The position numbers were made by a program, and so were the translations under genes. Shown piece after piece: positions 17,090-27,369 of a stretch of DNA of 64,000 nt. Below the pieces are notes generated by a model. That model saw only the letters and a list, made by a program, of their open reading frames with translations. It was not told the DNA's origin and ran no database searches. The stretch lies in contig NZ_CALFYO010000025.1 of the NCBI RefSeq assembly GCF_937952055.1, forward strand, positions 62,001 to 126,000, written 5' to 3'. How positions within the stretch are numbered: the first letter of the stretch is position 1; every line of letters begins with the position of its first letter. The stretch comes from an uncultured Piscinibacter sp. Its GTDB lineage: Bacteria > Pseudomonadota > Gammaproteobacteria > Burkholderiales > Burkholderiaceae_C.

Positions 17090-17637
17090 CACCACCTCCA
17101 CAACGCGATCACGAGCAGCGTGCACAAGGCCGCCACCAGGTCGTCGAACAGGATGCCGAAGCCCTGCGCCCAGCCGATGGGCTGGCCGTCGCGGATCTTG
17201 AAGAGCTTGTCCGCCCAGGCCACCGGCCCCGGCTTGGCGGCGTCGAAGAAGCGGAACAGCACGAAGGCCACCGCCTGCCCTCCCAGGCCCGCCGGCATGA
17301 CGAACCACAGCACCAGCCAGAAGGCGATCACCTCGTCCCAGACGATCGCGCCGGGGTCGGCGCTGCCGAGGTGGCGTGCGGTGGCCGTGCAGGCCCACCA
17401 GCCGACGAGCACAGCCGCAGCCATCACCACCGCCCACTCGCCGTCGCTGAGACCGGGGCGCAGGATCAGGTAGGCGGCCCAGGCCCACAGCGTGCCGATC
17501 GTGCCCGGAGCCCAGGGCGCGAGGCCGGCGCCGAAGCCCAGCGCAATCGGCCGCGCCGGGTGCGAGAGCATGAAGCGCCAGGTGGCGCGGCGCGGCGCCG
17601 TGCCCAGCGGCGGATTCAGCGGTGGCGAGTCGTTCAC
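17086..17637 (-). CDS. pgpA: Phosphatidylglycerophosphatase A
   Basis: 183 residues from a GTG start 7 bp after the thiL stop. It has PgpA features: LGFGAGLAPWAPGTIGTLWAW, the acidic GAIVWDEVIAFWL motif, FRFFDAAKPGPVAWADK, and the C-terminal GFGILFDDLVAAL. There are four hydrophobic segments. It dephosphorylates phosphatidylglycerophosphate to make phosphatidylglycerol in the inner membrane. thiL-pgpA-cinA is a conserved proteobacterial order. A later start at the Met of FMLSHPARP would also retain the core. Confidence 0.93.
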   Translation of the reverse strand: MNDSPPLNPPLGTAPRRATWRFMLSHPARPIALGFGAGLAPWAPGTIGTLWAWAAYLILRPGLSDGEWAVVMAAAVLVGWWACTATARHLGSADPGAIVWDEVIAFWLVLWFVMPAGLGGQAVAFVLFRFFDAAKPGPVAWADKLFKIRDGQPIGWAQGFGILFDDLVAALCTLLVIALWRWW

Positions 17638-17644
17638 CGGACGC

Positions 17645-18604
17645 TCAGCTGCGAAAGTGGTCGAAGGAACCGAAGCGGTGCTCGACCGCGCGGCCCTCGC
17701 GGTCGACGAGGCGCAGGCCACGGCCGGCCTCGATGCGGCCGATGCGCGTGGCAGCCACGCCGGCCGCGCGGGCTGCGGCCTGCACCCGGTGCGCCGACGC
17801 CGGCGGCGCGGTGAAGAGCAGTTCGTAGTCGTCTCCGCCGGCCAGCGTGCACTCGCGCTGCAGCGCGAGCGTCTGCGCGGCCAGCACCTCGCTGCGCGGC
17901 ACGGCATCGACCTCCACGACCGCCGCCACCGCCGAGCGCTGCAGGACGTGCCCGAGGTCGCCGAGCAAGCCGTCGGAGACGTCGATCGCGCTGCTCGCGA
18001 TGCCGCGCAGCGCGATGCCGAGCGTGACGCGCGGCTGCGGTCGCTCCATCACCTCGCGCACCTGTTCGAAGTCCGCGCCGTCGAGGCTCGCCGTGCCGCG
18101 GAAAGCTTCGAGCGCGAGCCGGGCGTCCCCCACGCTGCCGCTGACGTAGAGGTCGTCGCCAGCACGCGCGCCGGAGCGCAGCAGCGCCGCACCCGCGGGC
18201 ACTTCGCCGATCGCGGTGATGCAGATGTTCAGCGGTCCCTGCGTGGTGTCGCCGCCGACGAGCTCGATGCCCTGCGCGTCCGCCAGCGCGAACAGGCCGC
18301 GCGAGAAGCCTTCGAGGAAGTGCTCGTCGGCGCGCGGCAGCGCCAGCGCCAGCGTGAAGCCCAGTGGCTGCGCGCCGCAGGCGGCGAGGTCGGAGAGGTT
18401 CACCGCCAGCGACTTGTGGCCGAGTCTGTCCGGCGCCACGGTGGACAGGAAGTGCCGACCCTCGACCAGCATGTCGCTGGACACGGCAAGCTGCTGGCCA
18501 GGCGCCGGCGCGAGCAACGCGCAGTCGTCGCCAATGCCCAGCGCCGCGCGCCGCACGTCGCGGGTGAAGTACTTCGCGATGAGATCGAACTCGCCCAGGC
18601 TCAT
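17645..18604 (-). CDS. thiL: Thiamine-monophosphate kinase ThiL
   Basis: 319 residues beginning MSLGEFDLIAKYF. The nucleotide/metal motifs are GIGDDCALLAP, VEGRHF, the VNLSDLAACGA loop, VGGDTTQG and the late AIDVSDGLLGDL. It phosphorylates thiamine monophosphate to the diphosphate coenzyme. First gene of the tightly coupled run with pgpA, cinA and ghrA; an 88-bp gap separates it from the two-component system upstream. Confidence 0.95.
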   Translation of the reverse strand: MSLGEFDLIAKYFTRDVRRAALGIGDDCALLAPAPGQQLAVSSDMLVEGRHFLSTVAPDRLGHKSLAVNLSDLAACGAQPLGFTLALALPRADEHFLEGFSRGLFALADAQGIELVGGDTTQGPLNICITAIGEVPAGAALLRSGARAGDDLYVSGSVGDARLALEAFRGTASLDGADFEQVREVMERPQPRVTLGIALRGIASSAIDVSDGLLGDLGHVLQRSAVAAVVEVDAVPRSEVLAAQTLALQRECTLAGGDDYELLFTAPPASAHRVQAAARAAGVAATRIGRIEAGRGLRLVDREGRAVEHRFGSFDHFRS

Positions 18605-18692
18605 GGGACGATTGTCGCCTCGGCGAACGACGCGGTCCCGGCCGGGCGCCACGTTCGGGAGCGAACTCGGCACGCCGAGGCCGGCGTCCCTA

Positions 18693-19352
18693 TCATGAGT
18701 CGCGCAGGAGGTTCGCCAGCTCCACCGCCGAGCGCACGTCCATCTTCTCGAAAACGCGTGCGCGGTGGACCTCCACGGTACGCACGCTGATCTCCAGCGC
18801 GTCGGCGATCAGCTTGTTCGGACGGCCCTCGATGACCAGGTGCATGACGTCGCGCTCTCGCTCGGTCAGCTCCGCCAGTCGCTTCTTCACCGACACGCGA
18901 CCGAGCCGCGCGACGATGGCCTGCTCGCTTCGCGCGAGCGCCTGCTCGATGCGGTCGACCAACGCGTTGTCGGAGAAGGGCTTCTCGACGAAGTCGAAGG
19001 CGCCGCGCTTGACGGCGGCCACGGCGGTGGGCACATCGCCATGCCCGGTGAGGAAGATCACCGGCAATGCCGCCAGCAGGCCGCGCTCGGCCAGCCGCTC
19101 GAACAGCGAGAGCCCGCTCATCCCGGGCATGCGCACGTCGAGCAGCAGGCAGCTCGGCGAGCTCGGCCAGTCCGCCAGCGACTGGGGCGACTTGGCCTCG
19201 AGCATCGCCTCGAACGCCTCGGCACTGGCGAAGCCCTCCGAGAGCAACCGCCGCGAGCGCAGCAGCCAGCCGAGCGCATCGCGCACCACGTCCTCGTCGT
19301 CGACCAGATAGACGATCGGCAGGCCGAGTGCGGGCGCGGCAGGTGAGGTCAT
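18693..19352 (-). CDS. FixJ/DctR-type two-component response regulator
   Basis: 219 residues. The receiver domain has the acidic pair near DDEDVV (residues 18-20), phospho-acceptor Asp72 (LLLDVRMPGMSG), Thr in FLTGHGD and Lys in VEKPFS. A LuxR-type HTH follows (LTERERDVMHLVIEGRPNKLIADALEISVRTVEVHRARVFEKM). The arrangement matches the FixJ/DctR/TodT group. Its ATG overlaps the stop of the sensor kinase (ATGA), so the two are a pair. Confidence 0.92.
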   Translation of the reverse strand: MTSPAAPALGLPIVYLVDDEDVVRDALGWLLRSRRLLSEGFASAEAFEAMLEAKSPQSLADWPSSPSCLLLDVRMPGMSGLSLFERLAERGLLAALPVIFLTGHGDVPTAVAAVKRGAFDFVEKPFSDNALVDRIEQALARSEQAIVARLGRVSVKKRLAELTERERDVMHLVIEGRPNKLIADALEISVRTVEVHRARVFEKMDVRSAVELANLLRDS

Positions 19353-21454
19353 CCGTGCGTTTCGGTGGGACTGTCCTGGGCGGCGGTGGCGCTCGGCGAG
19401 TTGCGTGCGGGGCGCTCGCCGCCGTCGGCCGGAAGCGTAAACCGAAACTCGGTTCCACCACCAGCGCCCGTCGCGCCGACGTTGACGAAGTCGAGGGCAC
19501 CGCCGTGCTGCTCGATCACCGTACGGCACAGGCTCAGGCCCAGGCCCATGCCTTCGCTGCGCGTGGTGAAGAACGGGGTGAACAGACGCGCCGCGACCTC
19601 GTCGGAGATGCCCAGGCCGCGGTCGATCACGCTGAAGCTGACCCAGCGGGGGTGCGTCTGCCGCGCGCGCAGCGTCAGCACACGCTGCGCCGGCTCGGTG
19701 GCTGTCTCCATCGCCTGGATGCCGTTGCGCGTGAGGTTGAGCAGCACCTGCTCGACCATCGTGCGGTCGCAGACCACCCGCGGCGAGGGATCGGGCAGCT
19801 CGACCTCGATGCGCGTGCCGCTCTTGCGCGCCTGCAGGCGCACCAGCGGCAGCACGGCTTCGAACAGAACGTCGGCACGCACCGCCTCGCGCGCCTGCTC
19901 GCGACAGCGCACGAAGTCGTGCACGCTCTTGATGACGCGGCCGGCGCGTTCCGCCTGCTCGGCGATGCGCTGCGCGGCCTGGCGCAGCATCGCCAGGGAC
20001 TCTGCGTCGGCATTTGCCCTCTCCTCCAGCAGGTTCAGCGACCCGGCGGCATAGCTGGCGATGGCGGCCAGGGGCTGGTTCAGTTCGTGGCTGAGCAGCG
20101 AGGCCATCTCGCCGATCGTGGCCAGCCGCGCGGTGGCCTGCAGGCGTTCCTGCTGCTGGCGCGACAGCTCCTCGACGCGCCGCTGTGCGCTGACGTCGAG
20201 GACGCTGCTCATCCAGCCGGTGTGACGGCCCTGACCGTCGACCAGCGGAGCTTCGAAGATCAGGACCGGGAAGCGTTCGCCGTTGCGACGCATGAAGATG
20301 GTCTCGAAGCCGGCGCGCGCCTCCTGCGCGCTGCGCCCCGGCACGGCCGGCAGCCCGCCCAGTCGCACGCTCTGCCGGCGCGCATACTCGGTGGCCAGCT
20401 CGGGCGGCCAGTAGGGCGGCGTGACCGGTGCCATCAACTCCTGCTCGCTGAAGCCGACCATCTCGCAGAACGCCGCGTTGACGTGGGTGATGCGCCCGTC
20501 CAGGTCGCGCGCGCGCAGCCCTGTGACGAGCGAATCCTCCATCGCCTTGCGCAGGGCCAGGGCCTCAGCCAGCCTTGCCTCGGCGGCGGCGCGGCGGCGC
20601 ACGTCGCGCGCGAGCAGCGCCACCACCGCAGCGAGCGCCAGCGACAGGCCCAGCACCAGCGCCACGGCGAGGTTCGGGATCAGGCTCGGGCTGCCGCGAT
20701 TGCTGTCGACACGCAGTTGCAGCGCCTGTCCTGGCAGGTCGATGATGCGCTCCGCGACGAACACGCCGGCGCCGCGCCTCGCCCCGGCCCGTGCCAACCG
20801 CGTGCCGTCGCCCTCGACGAACGAGATTTCGTTGGCGCGCACCATCTCTGCGCCCACGGCCTCCTCGAGCAACCGGCCCAGCGCGAGCGTGGAGATCACC
20901 ACGCCGTCGGCGCGGCCGGCACGCTGCAGCGGGAGGCACAGGTCCATCACCTCGAGTCCGAGGCCTTCGGCAAGCGGCACGAAGTAGCTGCGCGAGAACG
21001 CCGGCGCCGCGAGCCGCTGTGCGTTCGCGCAGGCCAGCTGCGCCTCCAGCTCGATCGCCTCGCGCGAAATGCGGTTGAACAGCGGGCCCTGGTACGGTGA
21101 GTCGACGGCGTCGACGATGTGCATGCCGTTGTCTCGGCGCTCCACGCGCATCAGCTCGCGCCGCGCGTGCAGCAGCGATGCCGCATCGGCGCGCCATTGC
21201 CCCGCACTCGGATCGTTCCACTGCAGCGCCTGCAGGCTCTGCTGCTGCCGCGACAGCGCCTGGCGCACATCTGCTGCGGCGGCAGTGGCCGCCGCCTCGA
21301 CCTGGTCCTGCGCACGCACCCGTTCGTAGTTCGCCGTCAGGAAGACAAGCAGCGACTGCGCCACCACCAGCAACACCACCAGCGCGCCCCACAGCGCGAC
21401 GCGCCGGCTGCGCGGGCGCACGGGGGCGATGCCGTTCGGCAAGGGCTCATTCAT
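19349..21454 (-). CDS. Membrane PAS-containing sensor histidine kinase, DctS/FixL-like
   Basis: 701 residues. An N-terminal membrane helix, a periplasmic sensor region of about 210 residues and a second helix (NLAVALVLGLSLALAAVVALL) are followed by a PAS domain (LRARDLDGRITHVNAAFCEMVGFS). The HisKA domain has the phospho-His in SLLSHELNQPLAAIAS near residue 454. The HATPase domain has N-box LLNLTRNGIQAM, G1 DRGLGIS and G2 GMGLGLSLCRTVIEQHGG. The two-helix periplasmic layout and the NQPL H-box fit C4-dicarboxylate sensors of the DctS type. Divergent maeB (malic enzyme) makes a dicarboxylate signal plausible, but this is inference. Confidence 0.88.
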   Translation of the reverse strand: MNEPLPNGIAPVRPRSRRVALWGALVVLLVVAQSLLVFLTANYERVRAQDQVEAAATAAAADVRQALSRQQQSLQALQWNDPSAGQWRADAASLLHARRELMRVERRDNGMHIVDAVDSPYQGPLFNRISREAIELEAQLACANAQRLAAPAFSRSYFVPLAEGLGLEVMDLCLPLQRAGRADGVVISTLALGRLLEEAVGAEMVRANEISFVEGDGTRLARAGARRGAGVFVAERIIDLPGQALQLRVDSNRGSPSLIPNLAVALVLGLSLALAAVVALLARDVRRRAAAEARLAEALALRKAMEDSLVTGLRARDLDGRITHVNAAFCEMVGFSEQELMAPVTPPYWPPELATEYARRQSVRLGGLPAVPGRSAQEARAGFETIFMRRNGERFPVLIFEAPLVDGQGRHTGWMSSVLDVSAQRRVEELSRQQQERLQATARLATIGEMASLLSHELNQPLAAIASYAAGSLNLLEERANADAESLAMLRQAAQRIAEQAERAGRVIKSVHDFVRCREQAREAVRADVLFEAVLPLVRLQARKSGTRIEVELPDPSPRVVCDRTMVEQVLLNLTRNGIQAMETATEPAQRVLTLRARQTHPRWVSFSVIDRGLGISDEVAARLFTPFFTTRSEGMGLGLSLCRTVIEQHGGALDFVNVGATGAGGGTEFRFTLPADGGERPARNSPSATAAQDSPTETHG

Positions 21455-21560
21455 GGTCGGAGTATTCCCCCCCGGGGGTCAAAGCAGATACGCAGTTTCG
21501 CGCATGGGTTCGCGCGGGGGGCGGGTCCACACTGCACGCTTCACCGCAAGCACCCCCTCC

Positions 21561-21566
21561 TACAAT
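21561..21566 (+). promoter_or_regulatory. -10 element upstream of maeB
   Basis: TACAAT 54 bp upstream of the maeB ATG in the 165-bp divergent region with the sensor kinase. No clear -35 element. Confidence 0.4.
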
Positions 21567-21619
21567 CCCGCAGCCCCGCGCAAGCCGGGCAAGCCCCGTG
21601 ACCACCGCGAGACCAGTCC

Positions 21620-23938
<2,319 letters not shown>

Positions 23939-24202
23939 CACGAAACGGACATGCAGCACGATTGAACGTCCAGAGGGATCGCAAGAGCACCACCGTCGCG
24001 CGGGGGCTTTGCTGCAGCGCACAGTGCCCTTGATGGCGATCATCCCCGCCCCAGAAAGGCGGCAAGATCTACATATTCAAGGCAGAAAAAAGACAGCAAG
24101 CGCACACTGACATCAATCTCTGCCTGCCCCATTATGAGGCAGCAGCTTGAGATTTCCCGCCCGTTTCGGTACCATTCCGCCTTCTGGATTCAGGGATTAC
24201 CC
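23939..24202. other. Intergenic region before the RNase gene, AT-richer than its surroundings
   Basis: 264 bp. The stretch 24056-24130 is clearly AT-richer than the genome average, with A-runs (CAGAAAAAAGACAGC), and probably carries the promoter of the RNase-barstar pair. I see no confident -35/-10 pair. No other gene recognised. Confidence 0.5.
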
Positions 24203-24625
24203 GTGTCTTCCTCCGGTCGGTCACTGCGGTGGCAAGGGCTTCGCCGAGCAGGCTGGGCCCTCGTGGTGGTGGCGGCGAGTCTGGCCGGTGCAATGCTTCC
24301 GAATGAAGCAGCACGGGCCCGGGAAGTGGCTTCGACTCCGGTCGTGACGCTTGCCGAATTGCCGCCCGAGGCCGTGAAGACGCATCGGTTGATCCTGTCC
24401 GGCGGGCCGTTTCCGTATTCGAAGGACGGCTCGGTGTTCGGTAACCGCGAGCGACTGCTGCCGGTGCACCCGCGCGGCTTCTATCGCGAATACACGGTCA
24501 AGACACCGGGTGCCAGGAATCGGGGGGCCCGGCGCATCGTGTGCGGTGGGGATCAACCCGCCGTACCGGAGGCCTGCTACTACACCGCCGACCACTACGC
24601 GAGCTTCCGCCGCATCGCGCAGTGA
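24203..24625 (+). CDS. Secreted barnase-like guanyl-specific ribonuclease
   Basis: 140 residues from a GTG preceded by AGGGA; an upstream in-frame ATG at 24134 lacks a Shine-Dalgarno. The signal peptide (WALVVVAASLAGA...ARA) is followed by a microbial RNase domain. The barnase catalytic set is recognisable: Glu96 in FYREYTV, Arg105 in GARN, Arg110/111 in GARRIV and His131 in ADHYASFRRI (compare barnase E73, R83, R87, H102). Two Cys (114 and 125) may form a disulfide, fitting export. It is followed by its barstar inhibitor, so the cell protects itself from unsecreted enzyme. Likely role: extracellular RNA hydrolysis or a toxin against competitors. Confidence 0.9.
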   Translation: MSSSGRSLRWQGLRRAGWALVVVAASLAGAMLPNEAARAREVASTPVVTLAELPPEAVKTHRLILSGGPFPYSKDGSVFGNRERLLPVHPRGFYREYTVKTPGARNRGARRIVCGGDQPAVPEACYYTADHYASFRRIAQ

Positions 24626-24663
24626 ACGGCAACGCGATTTGTGAAACGAGGAGGAACGAGACC

Positions 24664-25059
24664 ATGCTCTTGCAGACCGTCCGTCCGAACATTGTCCAAG
24701 CCATCCGCGCCTATCGCGTGGAGGATCTGATGTCGGCCGCCGAGGGTGCCGGCCAGCACTTCCTCTACGCGAACCTGACCAACGCGCAGTCCAAGCAGGA
24801 AGTGCTGGAGACCATCGCGCAGGCGTTCATGTTCCCCGCCCACTTCGGCAAGAACCTCGACGCGCTGTACGACTGCATGACCGACCTGGTCCACAAGGCG
24901 GGTACGCAGCCGGGCTTCGTGGTGGTGCTCGAGCAACTGCCCGACAACCCGCGCTTCGACCGCGAGGCCCGCGAGCAGTTGCTCGACGTGTTCCGCGACG
25001 CCGCCGACTACTGGGGCGAACGACGAATACCATTCAGGTGCTTCTATTCTTTTCAGTAG
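24664..25059 (+). CDS. Barstar-family ribonuclease inhibitor
   Basis: 131 residues with Shine-Dalgarno GAGGAGG. The diagnostic barstar helix is present: FPAHFGKNLDALYDCMTDL, with Asp66 and Asp70 corresponding to the barnase-binding Asp35/Asp39. The N-terminus is about 35 residues longer than in Bacillus barstar. It is cytoplasmic, with no signal peptide, and neutralises the RNase encoded 38 bp upstream. A hairpin overlaps the last base of its stop codon. Confidence 0.92.
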   Translation: MLLQTVRPNIVQAIRAYRVEDLMSAAEGAGQHFLYANLTNAQSKQEVLETIAQAFMFPAHFGKNLDALYDCMTDLVHKAGTQPGFVVVLEQLPDNPRFDREAREQLLDVFRDAADYWGERRIPFRCFYSFQ

Positions 25060-25093
25060 CCCGCTCCCAGGAACAAGGGTCATGGGAGCGGGC
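25059..25093 (+). repeat. 10-bp inverted repeat between barstar and the 44-aa ORF
   Basis: Perfect arms GCCCGCTCCC (25059-25068) and GGGAGCGGGC (25084-25093), 15-nt loop. The second arm ends one base before the ATG of the next small ORF and would contain its ribosome-binding site, so the structure could attenuate or sequester translation. There is no U-tract, so it is a poor terminator. Confidence 0.6.
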
Positions 25094-25094
25094 G

Positions 25095-25229
25095 ATGGAA
25101 ACGACCCAGAACGTCGCCGACAAGCCGGCCAAACCGGCTGCGAAGAACGCCGCCAATGCGAACTTCGGCATGAACATGCCGATGATGAGCAGCGCGTTCG
25201 ACACGGCCATGTGGCTGAACGCCGCCTGA
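25095..25229 (+). CDS. 44-residue ORF downstream of barstar
   Basis: Predicted 44-aa protein: METTQNVADKPAKPAAKN..., then a Met-rich segment NFGMNMPMMSS and the end FDTAMWLNAA. No family recognised. The N-terminal half is Lys/Ala/Pro-rich and likely disordered; the C-terminal half is amphipathic. It lies 35 bp after barstar and before a strong hairpin at 25254, so it may be the third gene of the RNase-barstar transcript. Expression is unproven. Confidence 0.45.
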   Translation: METTQNVADKPAKPAAKNAANANFGMNMPMMSSAFDTAMWLNAA

Positions 25230-25253
25230 GCAGGCCACGGCATTGACGAGAGG

Positions 25254-25284
25254 GACGGCGGCCTGCGGGCCGCCGTCGTCATTT
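25254..25284 (+). terminator. Terminator-like hairpin after the RNase-barstar unit
   Basis: Perfect 10-bp stem GACGGCGGCC (25254-25263) / GGCCGCCGTC (25268-25277), TGCG tetraloop, then GTCATTT. It overlaps the rsmA stop codon (25279-25281), so it may end transcription from both sides. Confidence 0.7.
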
Positions 25285-26046
25285 GGGCGCGCCGCAGGCG
25301 GCGGCCAGCGCCAGGTACTGCGCCACTGGCACCTCTTCCGCGCGCCGCTGCAGGTCGAAGCCGACGTCGCTGCCACGCGACTCGAGCCAGCGGCCGAGGG
25401 TGTGCCGCAGCAGCTTGCGCCGCTGCGAAAACGCCACTGTCACCAATTCGCCGAGCAGTGCCGCATCCACGGTCGCCGCGCCCGGCAGCGGCTGCATGCG
25501 CACCACCGCCGAGTCCACCCGCGGCGGCGGCTCGAAAGCCTGCGGCGGCACGTCCAGCAGGGGCTCGATGTCGTAGCGCCACTGCAGCATCACGCTCAGC
25601 CGTCCGTAGTCCTTGTTTCCCGGGCTGGCGGCCATGCGCTCGACCACTTCCTTCTGCAGCATGAAGGTCTGGTCGACCACGCGCTCGGCCGCGCCGAGCA
25701 GATGGAAGAGGATGGGCGTGGAGATGTTGTAGGGCAGGTTGCCGACGATGCGCAGCTTTCGCCCGAGCTGCTGCGAAAGCGCCGCGAAGTCCACCGTCAG
25801 CACGTCGGCCTCGATCACCTCCAGCCGCACATCGCGCCGCAGCCGCGCCGCGAGGTCGCGGTCGAGCTCGATCACCGTGAGCCGCTCGCAGCGCGCCAGC
25901 AGCGGGCCGGTCATGGCTCCGAGGCCGGGGCCGATCTCCACCAGTGCCTCGCCGGGCTTCGGATCGATCGCCGCGACGATCGCGTCGATGACGGCGCCGT
26001 CGGTGAGGAAATGCTGCCCGAAGCGCTTGCGGGCGACGTGGCGCAT
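25279..26046 (-). CDS. rsmA: 16S rRNA (adenine(1518)-N(6)/adenine(1519)-N(6))-dimethyltransferase
   Basis: 255 residues, KsgA family. It begins MRHVARKRFGQHFL, the family's N-terminal signature. SAM motif I is VEIGPGLGAMTGPLL, and motif IV NLPYNISTPILF contains the catalytic NLPY. It dimethylates two adenosines in helix 45 of 16S rRNA during 30S maturation. It is immediately downstream of surA, the widespread lptD-surA-rsmA order. Confidence 0.97.
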   Translation of the reverse strand: MRHVARKRFGQHFLTDGAVIDAIVAAIDPKPGEALVEIGPGLGAMTGPLLARCERLTVIELDRDLAARLRRDVRLEVIEADVLTVDFAALSQQLGRKLRIVGNLPYNISTPILFHLLGAAERVVDQTFMLQKEVVERMAASPGNKDYGRLSVMLQWRYDIEPLLDVPPQAFEPPPRVDSAVVRMQPLPGAATVDAALLGELVTVAFSQRRKLLRHTLGRWLESRGSDVGFDLQRRAEEVPVAQYLALAAACGAPK

Positions 26047-27369
26047 CTACAGCGGCGCTTCGCGCATCTCGATGTAGGCGCGCGCACGCAGCTCGCGCAG
26101 CCACTCGGTATAGGCCTCGTCGAACTTCTGCTCGCGCAGCACGTTGCGCGCCTGCTCGCGCTGCTGCCGGACGTCCAGCGACACCGAACGGCGCTCGATC
26201 ACCTGGAGCAGATGCACGCCGAAGCGCGACACCACCGGATCGGACAGGCCGTTGAGCGGCAGGCGGTTCATCGCCTCCTCGAATTCGGGCACGAAGGTGC
26301 CGGCGTTGGCCCAGCCGAGGTCGCCGCCCAGGGAGGCGCTGCCATCCTCCGAGTTCTCGCGGGCGAGCGCCTCGAAGGTCGCGCGGCCGCTCTCGATCTG
26401 CTGCTTGAAGCCGACCAGGCGACGCTGCGCGGCCTCGACCGACAGCTGCGCCGAGGGGCGCAGCAGGATGTGGCGCGCCCGTGTCTGCGTGATGCGGAAG
26501 GCGTCACCCTCGCGCTTCTCGACCAGCTTGAGCACGTGGAAGCCTGCGCCGGTGCGCAGCAGATCGGGCGCCACCTCGCCCGGCTTGAGAGGGCGCACCA
26601 CCTCGACGAAGACATCGGGCAGGCGCTCGGCGCTGCGCAGGCCGATGACACCACCTGCGGCACGGTTGGCATCCTCCGACAGCTCCCGGGCCACTGCCTC
26701 GAAGGCCTCGCCGTCCACCACGCGCTTGCGCGCCACCTCGGCACGCTCGCGCCTGCGAGCCGTCTCCTCCGGGCCGGCGCCCTCCGGCACGGTGACCAGG
26801 ATCTGCGCGATGTTGTACTCGGCCACCGCGCTGGCTGCTGCACGGCGCTGGTCGAGCCAAGCATCGATCTCGGCGTCGGTGACGCGGATTCGTCCCTGCA
26901 CCTCCCGCTCGCGCACGCGCTCGGTGAGCAGTTGGTCACGCACGTTGTTGCGGAAGCGCAGGTAGTCGATGCCGTCGCGGCGCAGCCGCTCGCGCAGCTG
27001 CGCCATGGTGATCTGGTTCTGCAGCGCCACGTTGTTGACGGCGCGGTCGAGTTCGACCTCGTCGATGCGCTGGCCACTGTCGCGCGCGTGGGTGAGCTGG
27101 ACGCGCTCGTCGATCAGCAGGTCCAGCACTTCACGGCGCAATTGGTCGTCCGGGGGCAGCGAAGCGCGCTGGCGCGCCGCATCCTCGCGCACGCGCCTGA
27201 TGCGGTTCTGCAGCTCGGAGGCCGTCACCAGTTCCTGGTTGACGATGGCGACGATGTAGTCGCCGGTGCGCACGGGGGCGGGACGTGCCTGCGCATGCGT
27301 CGCGGGAGCCGCGGCGGCGAGCAGGAGGGCCAGCAGCAGGGGCCGCAGGGCGATCAGGGCATCAGTCAT
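26047..27369 (-). CDS. surA: Periplasmic chaperone / peptidyl-prolyl isomerase SurA
   Basis: 440 residues. Signal peptide LLLALLLAAAAPATHAQA, then the SurA N-domain (GDYIVAIVNQELVTASELQNRI). Two parvulin domains follow, the first around ITVPEG to VIGLRSAERLP and the second with RARHILLRPSAQLS, GGDLGWANAGTFVPEFEEAM. It escorts unfolded outer-membrane proteins, including LptD, through the periplasm. Its start overlaps the lptD stop by 8 bp, so the two are co-translated. Confidence 0.96.
   Translation of the reverse strand: MTDALIALRPLLLALLLAAAAPATHAQARPAPVRTGDYIVAIVNQELVTASELQNRIRRVREDAARQRASLPPDDQLRREVLDLLIDERVQLTHARDSGQRIDEVELDRAVNNVALQNQITMAQLRERLRRDGIDYLRFRNNVRDQLLTERVREREVQGRIRVTDAEIDAWLDQRRAAASAVAEYNIAQILVTVPEGAGPEETARRRERAEVARKRVVDGEAFEAVARELSEDANRAAGGVIGLRSAERLPDVFVEVVRPLKPGEVAPDLLRTGAGFHVLKLVEKREGDAFRITQTRARHILLRPSAQLSVEAAQRRLVGFKQQIESGRATFEALARENSEDGSASLGGDLGWANAGTFVPEFEEAMNRLPLNGLSDPVVSRFGVHLLQVIERRSVSLDVRQQREQARNVLREQKFDEAYTEWLRELRARAYIEMREAPL

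Noticed and set aside
18138..18146. Other GACGTA or TACGTC half-sites (for example within thiL, the RND pump gene and the amidase gene)
   Set aside because: They lack the second arm at 4-bp spacing and lie within coding sequence.
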